A DNA stretch of 64,000 nucleotides, taken from contig PPXM03000001.1 in NCBI GenBank assembly GCA_003707065.3, positions 186,001 to 250,000 of the forward strand. The letters run 5' to 3'. The translations under genes were made by a program, and so were the position numbers. Positions 32,952-43,171 of this stretch are shown piece by piece (within the stretch, counting starts at the first letter, position 1; every line of letters starts with the position of its first letter). The DNA is from Trigonopsis variabilis. Lineage: Eukaryota; Ascomycota; Trigonopsidomycetes; Trigonopsidales; Trigonopsidaceae. The notes under the pieces are model-generated. The model worked only from the letters and a program-made list of their open reading frames with translations, did not search any database and was not told the DNA's origin.

Positions 32952-34458
32952 TCAGACATCGTACACGAAGCTGCGAGCTGTATACCACATCGTCAACTCA
33001 GTCTCATTATCACTCTCTGTATCAAAAGAGCGCGTGGTCCACGTAGATAAATGTCCATTGGTCAAAGATGCCTTCTCATGGTGCTCTTGAGTAGCAATAT
33101 GGACATGATGACTTTGTTTAACATGAGCCTTCTCCGCCTGAGGCTCATCCCCAGCGTAAATGCGATCATAGACAGATCTCGCGCGCACATAAGGGTCCAA
33201 TTTGGCATAGTTCTTTCTCAATTCTGTGAAGATTTCTCTCCGTTCTTTTGCAAGATCGTCTCCTTCGACATAAGCAATTGTGAGCTCTTCAGCCTTCTCG
33301 ACAAGATCTTTCCGTTCCGCAAGAAGTTTCTTTTTCCCTTCGGAGTCAAATAGCGCAGAATCTTCACCCTTTCGAGGTTTGATATATTTGTACTCGTACG
33401 GATCGGGTCCTCCAAGCTCCTTGATGATTTGATCCTTGGGAATGAATTGCTCTAGATCTTGGACGGAATTAGTAAAACAGATCTTAGCGGCAACAACGGG
33501 ATCTAACCAACCACGGACTATTTTCCAGATTCCCTGAAACACCCACGGGGCCTTGTGGATTAAGCAATGACCTAGGCATTCGGGATAATGGGCTTCAAAG
33601 CATCTGATCATAAATTTGACCGGGGAGTAATCCATGTTAGAGAGTGAAAACTTGGAGAGATCAAAGATAATGGTTGCTTGATCCACTTCATCTTTAAGCC
33701 AGAGCCTAACTGTTTCTATGATATAAATTGTATATCTATCCAAAGCTTCGGGGCTTTGATCTCCTGCATGGTGCAATCGGGCTCTGACGATGCATACGGG
33801 GCGATTCTTCTTGTCGCGGCCACGGATAACGCATTTGCCTAGTTTCACTTGAGTCATGAATCCTTCATCGTCATGCTTAATAGCATACTGTTCCCCCTTT
33901 TCCATCTCATCTTCGACCTAGAGCAGCGTTAGAATAGCCAAGAAGCGCGGCACTTACATGAACATCATAAAGTCGCCATTTCATTGTGGAGACCATCATA
34001 ACAAAGGCCTTTGAAACGTCCCATTTCCTGGCTCTTAAAAACCGTAATAATAGTCCATCGGGGTTATCTCCTTTAACCATATCCCAGAAAGATCCTCGCA
34101 AATCCTCTGGGCTAATACTGGCAATCGCTTCCTTGAACTGCTTCGACTGCCCATATTTATCTTCATCATATTGGACCTCCTCCTCCAAGCTAGCTTTCTT
34201 CTTTCTGCCGAAGAATTTTTTACTTTTTGACCCTGGCGCTTGTACCGAAGACACCTGGGTGCCCACAGGCGAGACTTGCGTTGACTGTAAAGACAATGGT
34301 TCGGTTTCGCGAATTCCAAACGTTCCCAAAGCTAAAGCCCACAGTTTTCTTAATTTAATGTCCTGTTCGGTAGTAAGAGTCCCCGGTCGGCCTGGTAAAG
34401 TACATGGTTGAGGCTCAAAAGGAGGGTAGATCGAAGCAAAAGGGGGATGCTGTGGCAT
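32952..34458 (-). CDS. Sec14-like phosphatidylinositol transfer protein (Csr1/Sfh2 type)
   Basis: Exons 33958-34458 and 32952-33917 across a 40-nt intron (GTAAGT, branch TTCTAAC, CTCTAG), about 488 residues from the ATG giving MPQHPPF. An in-frame ATG at 34512 would add 18 residues. The CRAL-TRIO N domain ends at LLRFLRARKWDVSKAFVMM; the CRAL-TRIO lipid pocket follows with FMIRCFEAHYPECLGHCLIHKAPWVF and the closing FIPKDQIIKELGGPDPYEYKY. The N-terminal GRPGTLTTEQDIKLRKLW resembles Csr1. It moves phosphatidylinositol and squalene-type lipids between membranes in relatives. Long charged C-terminus. Confidence 0.88.
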
Positions 34459-35104
34459 GAGACTATACGAAAGAATGACGCTGGCTGCTATTAGCGAACT
34501 GCGACGTAGCATCCAATGATGCAAGAATAGAAGGGGGACGTGAAATTGTCACTTTATCGAGTGACTTGGTTGGTTGGTTGGTGCGGATAAGTGGAATATC
34601 TAATAGGGCCCCCAAAAGCGATACATTCATTAATCTATTTCAATTGCGCTCAATGTTGACTGTCAACTTTGATTCGTGTTAAGCATCTATGAGATTGACA
34701 ATTATGTATTGTACAGGTAAAAGGACTCATAAGGAAACAGATTTCGTAGGCAGACGGCAAAGTTTGCCTCGATGATGGTTATTTCATTTTTCATGGAATT
34801 AAACATCTCGAGCGAACACGAGATATGGACTACACCCTTTTTTCTACCATGGCATTAGACAAGTGATTGGTTCTTCGATCGTAGCCAGAGTCTCGAATCT
34901 TATCAGACTAACTCCCCATACTCAGGAGAGAAAAGAACCCGACCAGAATGAACGTAATAAAAAGAAGAAATAAGACAGATGTATTGTGAATTCTTGTGGA
35001 GCTTAAGTATGGCTAACGCTCTGCACAGGAGGGGAGTGAAACGCGTACAAGGGTATGCGTCAACACATGAAAACGCGTTTCAGTATTGACACTAAGCTCC
35101 AATC
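34459..35104. promoter_or_regulatory. Divergent CSR1-DAM1 region with two MluI cell-cycle boxes
   Basis: ACGCGT lies at 35041-35046 and 35073-35078, 27 and 59 bp before the DAM1 start. A short GGTT tandem tract lies near 34566. The paired boxes suggest cell-cycle expression of DAM1. Confidence 0.65.
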
Positions 35105-35721
35105 ATGTCTTTAAAAGAAAAGGAGCACAAAGCCTCAAGGCCTACGACTCCTCTAAGACCTACTACACCTTTACGAAGACCCCAAGATCCCAGTGAAGAT
35201 GCTACACTGCCGTTGGATGTTTTGGACAAATCTTTTGGAGAGTTTGCCGATTCTATGGTCGATCTCGATTTAAACATGCAGCATATACAATTGATTCAAG
35301 ATTCTCTTAGCAGGTTCAGTGAATCTTTTGCCGCATTGTTGTATGGGATGCAAATGAATGCGTGGTGCATTGAATTCGATGATGTAAGAGATAGATGGAC
35401 AAGTTGAGCTTACTTTTCCAGGCGCCTTCGACTGATAACTTAGTCAGTCGTGGAAATGACGCATATTCTCGAGATGGTGATCCAGCTGAGACCTCTTATC
35501 TAACAACTGAAACTACTTTTATAGAACAACCAACGAAAGACGATACTGAGATCTGTCGAAAAGTTCACATCGATTCGGACTTGAAAAATAGCCACTGCAG
35601 GTCTGAGAAAATTAGTTCATTTTCCAGGGATCGTTCTTCTAGTTCTGTCTCGAGAATGATCAGCAAGCCGGCTCCATCTAGAAATGCCAGGTCTTCCATG
35701 ATGCGCTCAAAAAAGGCTTGA
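35105..35721 (+). CDS. DAM1: DASH/Dam1 complex subunit Dam1
   Basis: Exons 35105-35383 and 35422-35721 across a 38-nt intron (GTAAGA..CTTACTTTTCCAG), giving 192 residues. The conserved block DVLDKSFGEFADSMVDLDLNMQHIQ, then SRFSESFAALLYGMQMNAWCIEF is diagnostic for Dam1. The protein is the DASH subunit that couples the kinetochore ring to Ndc80 and microtubules and is an Aurora B target; the Ser-rich tail holds basic RDRSS and SRMIS sites. A further coding-looking frame just downstream may mean an extra exon or a shifted tail. Confidence 0.92.
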
Positions 35722-36109
35722 ATGAAAAGACACCATTGATTGATCGGCAAAAGTATACTCTACCACCGCATGCCACGTCAGTTTTGGAATCGGATTGTGC
35801 TCCTAAAGATGGTAAATGTATTCGTCGTGATATCAGTGGTGGTTACTATCTCAGATGGAAGTTTGCATGATTGATAACTCTAAGTTTAAATGTTAGTGTT
35901 TTAATCTGTGAAGGGTAACATAGGGGTACGACAGCACATCTGAAGGTGCTTGAAGCGACCTGCACACATCGCGAAACATGAATGACAAATTCAATGCGAA
36001 TGCTACTTACTGTAACGGCCATGATAAGATATCGCAATTGCGGATTACGCTGTAGATAGAGGCTCGTAAGTTATGAATTGATATTACCTTGGCGGTCAAC
36101 CGCGAGTTC
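35722..36109. other. DAM1-HNT1 convergent gap
   Basis: The first 150 bp keep an open frame shifted from the DAM1 tail (see findings). Otherwise nothing recognised. Confidence 0.4.
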
Positions 36110-36614
36110 TTATAGCTGAGCGATCTTATCAGTGAGCTCGGCGTGAAGCTTCTTGATGTCATCCATGGTAATCACAGGCTGGGGCCATCCAACAATGAGA
36201 CCAGTTTCTTTGTCTCGTTTGGGGATCACATGGAAATGGACATGATCAACGACCTAAAGAAATTAGTAACAGGAGACTAGGCTACCCACCTGATGAGCTA
36301 TGCGCCCATTGTTTTGGAGAATATTGTATCCCGGTCCATGGGGATCATCATTGGCCAATTCCAAAGCTCGGGCAACCTTCTTTGCGATTGGAAGAATCTC
36401 CGTAAGCGCTTCATCAGGAAGGTCATGTAACTTTGCCCCGTGATGCTTGGGAATCACTAAAGTGTGCCCTGCGGCAGTGGGTTGGATATCAAGGAAAGCC
36501 AAGACGTTAGGAGTTTCATATAACTTAAAGCAAGGGATATCACCTGTAATTGTTAAAAGGCCTAACAAGCTCGATACCTTTGATAATTTTGCAGAAAATA
36601 CAGTTGGCGACCAT
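36110..36614 (-). CDS. HNT1: HIT-family adenosine 5'-monophosphoramidase (Hnt1/HINT)
   Basis: Three exons, 36578-36614, 36290-36543 and 36110-36253, across introns of 34 and 36 nt, giving 144 residues. The N-terminus NCIFCKIIKGDIPCFKLYE and the histidine triad VVDHVHFHVIPK (exon 3) are diagnostic; LDIQPTAAGHTLVIPKHH lies between. The enzyme hydrolyses nucleoside phosphoramidates. The first exon codes for only 12 residues. Confidence 0.95.
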
Positions 36615-37485
36615 TTTGCGGAGTCACTGGACAGATTGCTATGCTATGACGACCGCTCTCATTGAGACTCGGCATTGCCCCAGCGTAAGGAGAGGGCCAG
36701 TCCTATCCAACAACAGCCAAAGTTAGAGAGACTCGAATGGCCAGAAAACAGCAACTGATATTTAAATCATACAGTACACGAAAGAAACATAATTGCTGTT
36801 CGTCGTATTGTGCCAGCATCAAGTCTTTATATAGCTTGTGAATTAATACCGTAAATGTCGGTCTAGGATATCTACCACTATTCATATATCCAAATCCTCT
36901 CTTATAATTGGACGTACTACGCTGCAGCTCTTGAATTCGATTTTTAACTCATCTTTGAACAGGACAAGAGCAGTCGCTGACCATTACTGAGTGGTGAGGC
37001 ACTCAGAATAGGCAGGCACTCAGGCTGGAAATCTAGCTCCTGTCTCTAGAACCGATACATCGTTACTCCTTGTCATCCATTGTTTACAAACTGCGACAGT
37101 TCTATTGATCTGTCCACAGACAACATAGATTTGCACCTAAGTAATAGCTCTGACTGTAAAACCAACACTCGTCTATGCCTTTGGGTCCCTCATTATACTA
37201 ACCTGCTCCAACTTCGCGTTCATTCCGTTGGCGGATGATGAATTCATGCAACGCCTTCTTGGCAGAGACGTACTATATTGTGTGACTACATCTAGAAAGG
37301 AATAAATAAGAGACCGAAGAAATTTGCATGTTTATACCGTGAGAAGTAATGATATGCGTGTAACTGGACTCAAATTGGACTTTGAGGCTTGTTTTCAATG
37401 TCAGCATTAGATTAGGCTTTCATTCTTTCCTCCCATCTTCCTCTCGCTCATCAACGTCCACTCATTAAACTCGCATTTCGCGCCG
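36615..37485. other. HNT1-DENND6 divergent gap with unresolved minus-strand exons
   Basis: On the minus strand between 37020 and 37407 short open stretches with splice-like borders can be joined in two ways, one giving a 91-codon three-exon frame, the other ending in VSAKKALHEFIIRQRNER. Neither matches a family I know, so no gene is called. Confidence 0.35.
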
Positions 37486-39594
37486 ATGCCCATCAGGCCT
37501 CCTCCAGATGAATCGAGCCCTCTCTCACTTGCGATCGATTTAAAACCTTCCCCAAATCCCACGCCGTTGCCGACGTTCCGAGAAGATGCCCAACATTCTT
37601 CAGATAGCTTTGAATGTTCACATGGAGTCTCGGAGTTATCTTCTCCTTGGGCTCTTGCATTAATCCGAGTGGATTTCGATCCTGATGTCGGGCCAGGTAT
37701 GTTTATTGTCTCTGAGTTTGCTTCCTGGAGTTTCCGATGTTGGTCTAAACCTTCCTTATGGGCGATTTCGCCTAGCTTTCCAAAAGCTCTTTCAAAGGTC
37801 ATTGGTCTTTTTTTATCTATTGGATGGTCTTTCTTAGATAATCCTGACTTATTTTCACTGTTTCATTTACGTGTGAAGATTTGCTAATGGCTAGAAATAA
37901 AACAAATGTATCCAGCTATCCCACTATCGCCAAATGAATGTTCTACAATCGCATTTTCCTCTTTCCCGGATCGCTCGACTGGTCATGATGTGCCTCTTGA
38001 ACGAACTTTCCATGCTTTTCGCTTCTCTACTTCCATTAAAAACCCTTTCGATCCCTTCTGGCCTGTCCCCGTGCCATCATCAGGTCTCCATGCTAATGTT
38101 CTCTATGAATGTAAGTCGGATTCTTCTTCTAAGCGAGGCTATCGGCAACGTTCTATCATTCTTCTTTCTTTTTTAGACTTTCCAATCTTATTTAAGGCCT
38201 GTTTGAACCGACTTTTTACATTCCCTAATCTCGACTCTATGATTGCAGCATCGATAACTGATATCTCACGGTGGCCCGCTCCACGCTCTTCATCTATCCT
38301 GTCTCTTTCTTTTCTAGGGACCGAAATTAATGTCTCTATTCCCTGTTCCCCTTTTGCTCCTCTTCCCGACTCTGGTCCTGGAAATGTTATCAATGTTTGC
38401 GAACCTCTGGGATCCTGGGCCGATATTATCCCTCTTCTCTATGATATCCGAGACCTCTATCTAATGTATGAAATGGTTCTGTTTAATCGCCCTCTTGCCT
38501 TTTTGACTTCTTCTCCGACCTGCGCATCTTCGGTTGTTTCATTGCTTCTCGATCTCATCCGCCCCGTTCCTTATGCTGGCCCCGTCTTGGACTACGTCTC
38601 TCTTCAAACTGAGAATCAGTCTGACAGTACCGGCTTAATCGCTTTTACGAATCCTTTTGTCTTGAATCACCTAGCCGATGATGTCTATGTTATTTGTCTA
38701 GACGACTCATCTCCTTCTCATGGACTCCGGCGCCGTTCATCTCTGAAGAAATACGGTTCGTTAGTTTACAAGCCTCGCACTGATCACTTCATTAAGCCAA
38801 AAAGATCACACTCGTTGAGGGTGCCGTCCGGCACCTCTCACTCATCCCAAGGTCTCCCCACCGACCCTTCTCCCGATGTGCGAGTCGTTAGTGAAACTGT
38901 GAGCCATTCTTTGTCTCAGTCATCTGCCATTGCTCCTGTCACACCTTCTAGTGCTGGCATCGCGGTTGCGCTCAGCACTGGGTCTCCTCAAGGCCAGATT
39001 CAACCAAATCCAGGCTCGCGACGGCGACAATCTGTTTTATCAGCAGCCATGGAATGTGATCAAGCCGCGATCAGGCAGCTTCAAACAAAACCTGATACAA
39101 TGCTTCATAAAGACCACTCCTTTCTTGAACATCTCAATGCAATGCTTAACGACAAGAGAATAGCGAAGAGCGAGATTGATCATTCTGTACGAGAGCATTT
39201 CTCAGCTCTTACGGCGCGTATTCTATGTCCCATCTCTCGCTTTCTTGCTAAGCAAGATGAGCCTGAGGTCGATGTGAATCGCTTCTTGGCTTTTTTGGAG
39301 GCCAATGGAAGTGAGAGTGAACATGAGTTGCTAGGGAAGGCTGTGCTTGAATCAGTGCCAGAAGAGCCGCAAAAGAGACGATCTTGGTTTGGCTTACGGA
39401 GAGGTAGAGAGAAGAAGAAAGAGAAGGAACGACCAGAACTGTCGTCACCGTCATCCGATGAGGCTCCATTGACCAGTGTCGGCACCCGAGACTTGGTCTA
39501 CACGGCCGTCAAAGGCAAACTGACATCGCATGAAACGTTCTACGTTGCTTTCATGACGACGAGGAATTTCTACTGCTGGTTGCAGAGCTTATAA
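37486..39594 (+). CDS. DENN-domain protein, DENND6/FAM116-like
   Basis: Exons 37486-37696 and 37895-39594 across a 198-nt intron (GTATGT, branch TGCTAAT, GGCTAG), giving 636 residues. The join restores WALALIRVDFDPDVGPEIKQMYPAIPLS, the usual DENND6 start, followed by SSKRGYRQRSIILLSFLDFP, MYEMVLFNRPLAFLTSSPT and FTNPFVLNHLADD in family order. DENND6 proteins are guanine-nucleotide exchange factors for Rab GTPases in recycling endosomes. The intron is about five times longer than its neighbours. The C-terminal third has a Ser-rich insert. Confidence 0.85.
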
Positions 39595-39680
39595 GAGAAG
39601 AAGACGGAAGGTATGTAAATAGCATTAACTCTCGAAAGATAACAAAACCCATAAAATTCGCTGGAGGGAACATAGAAAAA

Positions 39681-40649
39681 TTATTCCTTGTCTTCGATTA
39701 GTCCCTTCAATTGTGGGATGACCTCCTCAAGAGCCTCGGAAGCCTGTTTATGGAAGTCTCTTTGAGCTTCAATAAGATCGATAAGATTCCTGATTGGTTC
39801 GGGGGAGGCCAAAGCATTACGCATTATAGTTGAAGCCTCTTCCGTGGCGTTGACAAACTCGTCTTCGGCAGCCTCGACCTCAGCGCGAGCAGCATCCTCG
39901 TCCTCGGGACGAGCTATCTTTGCGGATGATTTGGCCGTATCAAGGCTTAATCTAGCATTGGTGACATTTCTTCTAGCTTTCGAAGCGACCAGCATTGTCG
40001 AATTTAGAGCATTCTGGTAGGCCGCATTGAATCGGGAGTTGATAAGGCCGTCCTGAGACAACCGGGCTTCACCGACTTTCTCCTCAACAACGGCGAACTT
40101 CTCAAGAGCTTGGCCAAGGCGGTCTTCGGGTCCTAACTCCTGTGCCCCAAAGAGCGCTGCTCTAGAAATAGCATGATTAAGCGTCTTTGGAGTTCTCTGG
40201 AGATTGGATTGGACCAAGGCATTTTGGGCTTCCGAAAGAGAATGGGCTTGTGCCAAGTTCTGCGCTTTTTCGGACACAGTCTTTGAGAAGTCCAATAACG
40301 ATTCACGCTAGAATTAATATAAATGAATATCAGAAGATCAGATCATACCAAGTTGGGAGGATAATCATAGCCTTCGTTCTCGTATGTCGTACTGCTCTTA
40401 GCAAACTCAATTGACTTTCTTACGTCACCGAAAGAAGCTTCGTCTCAGCATCTTTGAGAGCGTCGACTCTTCTCTCCAAATCGATGTAGTCAGGAGGCAA
40501 TTCAGTCTCTTGGTTAGAGGCGCTGAAATCAAATGCCTTACCATATCATCAGTATTACCAAGCTTCTCCTGGATAAGTCGCTGAGTACGCCTTGCAAAAG
40601 GAGTGAAGGAGGCGCTCAGTCCTGCAAATGATTTATTGAGTTGTTCCAT
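39681..40649 (-). CDS. GVP36: BAR-domain protein Gvp36
   Basis: Four exons, 40542-40649, 40424-40506, 40349-40391 and 39681-40307, across introns of 35, 32 and 41 nt, giving 286 residues. The joined N-terminus MEQLNKSFAGLSASFTPFARR, then TELPPDYIDLERRVDALK and TYENEGYDYPPNL is typical of Golgi-vesicle BAR proteins of this family, followed by a helical BAR core. It curves membranes in Golgi and endocytic traffic. One ACGCGT (40739-40744) lies upstream. Confidence 0.87.
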
Positions 40650-41407
40650 TATTGGTATTGGTAAAAGAAAGAGGGAGAAAGGGTGGTAGCAACGGATCAT
40701 ACAAAGTGTGAAGACCTGGGGGGGAGCTCCCTTGCCTCACGCGTACAGAGGAGACGTGATAACATGTTGATCAGTTGAATATCCTACTTATCATGACGAG
40801 AAATAGTAGTTCAATGTGAACATTGGATAATCATTCTACTCGATCGTACAGGCTTTTAGAGTCATTTTATCTTGTATGGAGTAGGGCCCCCTTGCCGACG
40901 ATTAGCGTGCTGTTGGATTTACTTGCTCAACCTTCTCCAGCTCATCTAAGTTCATTAAGCCATTATGTGTTAGTATGATAAAGCAATTGCATTACTACAC
41001 ATTTCCAGTGAGCATTAGACGGATAAACGGGCATTTATTCGTCAGTGATTCCTTCGGCGCCCTCGCTGGGCTGCCATGGCAAATTAACCAGTAAACGTTG
41101 CTCACTCCAAAGCCGAGCAACAGCCTCTTCTTTACGACTGAAATGGCACTAATACAAATCACAAAATATTCGTGTGATCCTTTGCTGTCTTGACATGGCA
41201 CTTTTCTCCTTGTCATTAAAGCTTTTGGTGAACTTACTGACTACATCACTTTTCAGCAGATGTGCCCCGTTGATTGAACCTGAGTCATAACAGCTTCATC
41301 TAGACGAGAACGAAACTGCGATATTTGTTATATCCGTTATATCTATAACTATACTTATCTATGAGATGCAAAAATGCAGTTCCATCGTGGTCTTTGATTC
41401 GACACAT
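40650..41407. other. GVP36-HMG gap with a possible small spliced gene
   Basis: On the minus strand, an AG-bordered frame from 41137 to a stop at 41035 reads RKEEAVARLWSEQRLLVNLP and looks coding; open frame continues upstream to about 41325 (FTKSFNDKEKSAMSRQQ). No consistent start or donor was found, so it is left uncalled. Confidence 0.35.
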
Positions 41408-43171
41408 CTATTCCTGTGATGTTCCATACCACTCATTAAATGCTTTCAGCTCGCTTTCAGTGATGTCTGCCTCAAGTAACATTGACTTGGCAGCTCTTTT
41501 CTTCTCTGTACATGCTAGTGACGATGAGGCGGCATTGCCTTTGTGTTCTTCATCGCCACTTTTGTTAGATGGAGACTGTGAAGAGGAGGGTTCGCTAGAA
41601 TTCACATTATCTTGGGGTTCGTCAAACGCAAACACTGTATATGAATCTAAATCTGAATCATTTTCCTCCACACTCGCTTGAAAGTTTAGATCAACTGAAT
41701 TATAGGATTCATCGCCAGAGTATTGGTCAAACTCAAATTCTCCGAGAGACCACGCGCCAGGTGAATCCTGGTAATCGACATGGGGCTGAATATAGCTTTC
41801 CACTGAAGGAACACTAACAGAGTATGGTATCTCAGAAGACGTTTGAATCTCTGGCGATTGCTGCAGATCCGCAAAAGTCGATGCGCTTTGAGATTCATTT
41901 GCATAATGAGCAATATTTTGGGACGCTGGTACAGGGCCCATGATATCTTGTATTTTGCCAGAAGTCTTTACACGAGACGATTTCGTATAGAACGAAGGTG
42001 AAACCTCACCCCTTTGAACGGCAGCCAAAAGTTCAGGATTAAAGATATCTGTAGTATTAGACAGAGCCCGAACGCGACGGTTATTGGCGCCTCGCTTCTT
42101 CTTTTTTGGGCTGAATTTATAATTGGGATGCAATGCATGATGTATATTTTTTTCTTCCCTGGCGAGAGATGCAAACAATTTCTTCACTTCTTCAGTCTCG
42201 GTCTTCCACAGTATTCCCATGATCTGGGAAATAGACTTGTTATTGATTTTTCCCAATCTCTCTTTTGTGGCCCCTTTGGCATATTTAAAAGTCTGGGTCT
42301 GAGATTTGCGATAGAGCATAAATGAGTTCAGGGGACGTTTAATATGATCGGCGGACTGTTTAGATCTTCTCTTGGGGGTCGATTTCTGCTCTTTTTCAAG
42401 TTCCATGATTATGTCGGCAATGTCATATTTAATATGAACGCCTTCTTGTTCCACACTGGCTCGACACTGTCTGATGACAAGCTCGTAAATGTCACGATCA
42501 ATTCCTCTCTCCTTTGCCTCTTTAAATATCTCGTCTTTTCTTTCCTCTGTCATGGGAGTCAGTTTTACGCTCAAGGCATTCCAAACAGTAGATCGAATGG
42601 AGGCGACATCAGGGATAGTTTTCTGAGCTTTCGAGCCAGAAAGCTGAGAGAAGTTAGAAGTATTTTGAGAGTCGGCGAGAGACGGTATAAACTGACTTGA
42701 AATCAGGTCACTGGGAGAAACACCAAACGAATGAATATCCGGGGATAGATATCCTGCCCAATGGGAGTCATTCCAACGGTTCCGTTCAGTAATATCATCA
42801 CTCGGGGAAGGAGAATAGCTGTCGAGAGCAGGAGATTGCACCACAGAGCCGCTCGGAGAGTAAGGGAACCTCGCTGTGCTGTGGTCAGTCTGGATCCAGT
42901 CTGACGAAACTGATCTAGCGAAGGGGACAGGGTGAGGTTGGAGCAAAGGAGCATCGGCAGATTGAGCTCTCAAAAGGGAAGGTCTATAAGGCGTCACTGA
43001 GGGAGAAGGACTGGCTTGATTGGCTTCTGTCGAAGGGCATGACTTCGGATAAGGACGTGAGTTCTGTCGAGACTGAATAGGATTTGAGGCCTGAAGTGAT
43101 CTCTGAACGTGAATAAAGGATTGCGTGCAGAGTCCATGAGGTCCACAAGGTTGACCAGAATTATTTTCCAT
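41408..43171 (-). CDS. HMG-box transcription factor, Ste11/MATA-HMG type
   Basis: 587 residues, single exon. The HMG box (about residues 276-355) begins IKRPLNSFMLYRKSQTQ, has SQIMGILWKTETEEVKKLF and ends in a basic HPNYKFSPKKKKRG, the sequence-specific MATA_HMG subclass seen in mating-type and Ste11-like regulators. Long Ser/Pro/Gln-rich flanks could be activation domains. It diverges from a 3.2-kb gap, which recalls the long leader of fission-yeast ste11, though direct orthology is not shown. It might control mating or meiosis. Confidence 0.8.
   Translation of the reverse strand: MENNSGQPCGPHGLCTQSFIHVQRSLQASNPIQSRQNSRPYPKSCPSTEANQASPSPSVTPYRPSLLRAQSADAPLLQPHPVPFARSVSSDWIQTDHSTARFPYSPSGSVVQSPALDSYSPSPSDDITERNRWNDSHWAGYLSPDIHSFGVSPSDLISSQFIPSLADSQNTSNFSQLSGSKAQKTIPDVASIRSTVWNALSVKLTPMTEERKDEIFKEAKERGIDRDIYELVIRQCRASVEQEGVHIKYDIADIIMELEKEQKSTPKRRSKQSADHIKRPLNSFMLYRKSQTQTFKYAKGATKERLGKINNKSISQIMGILWKTETEEVKKLFASLAREEKNIHHALHPNYKFSPKKKKRGANNRRVRALSNTTDIFNPELLAAVQRGEVSPSFYTKSSRVKTSGKIQDIMGPVPASQNIAHYANESQSASTFADLQQSPEIQTSSEIPYSVSVPSVESYIQPHVDYQDSPGAWSLGEFEFDQYSGDESYNSVDLNFQASVEENDSDLDSYTVFAFDEPQDNVNSSEPSSSQSPSNKSGDEEHKGNAASSSLACTEKKRAAKSMLLEADITESELKAFNEWYGTSQE

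Noticed and set aside
38110-38132. GTAAGT..CTAAG intron in the DENND6-like gene
   Set aside because: Only 23 nt and the unspliced frame matches the family.
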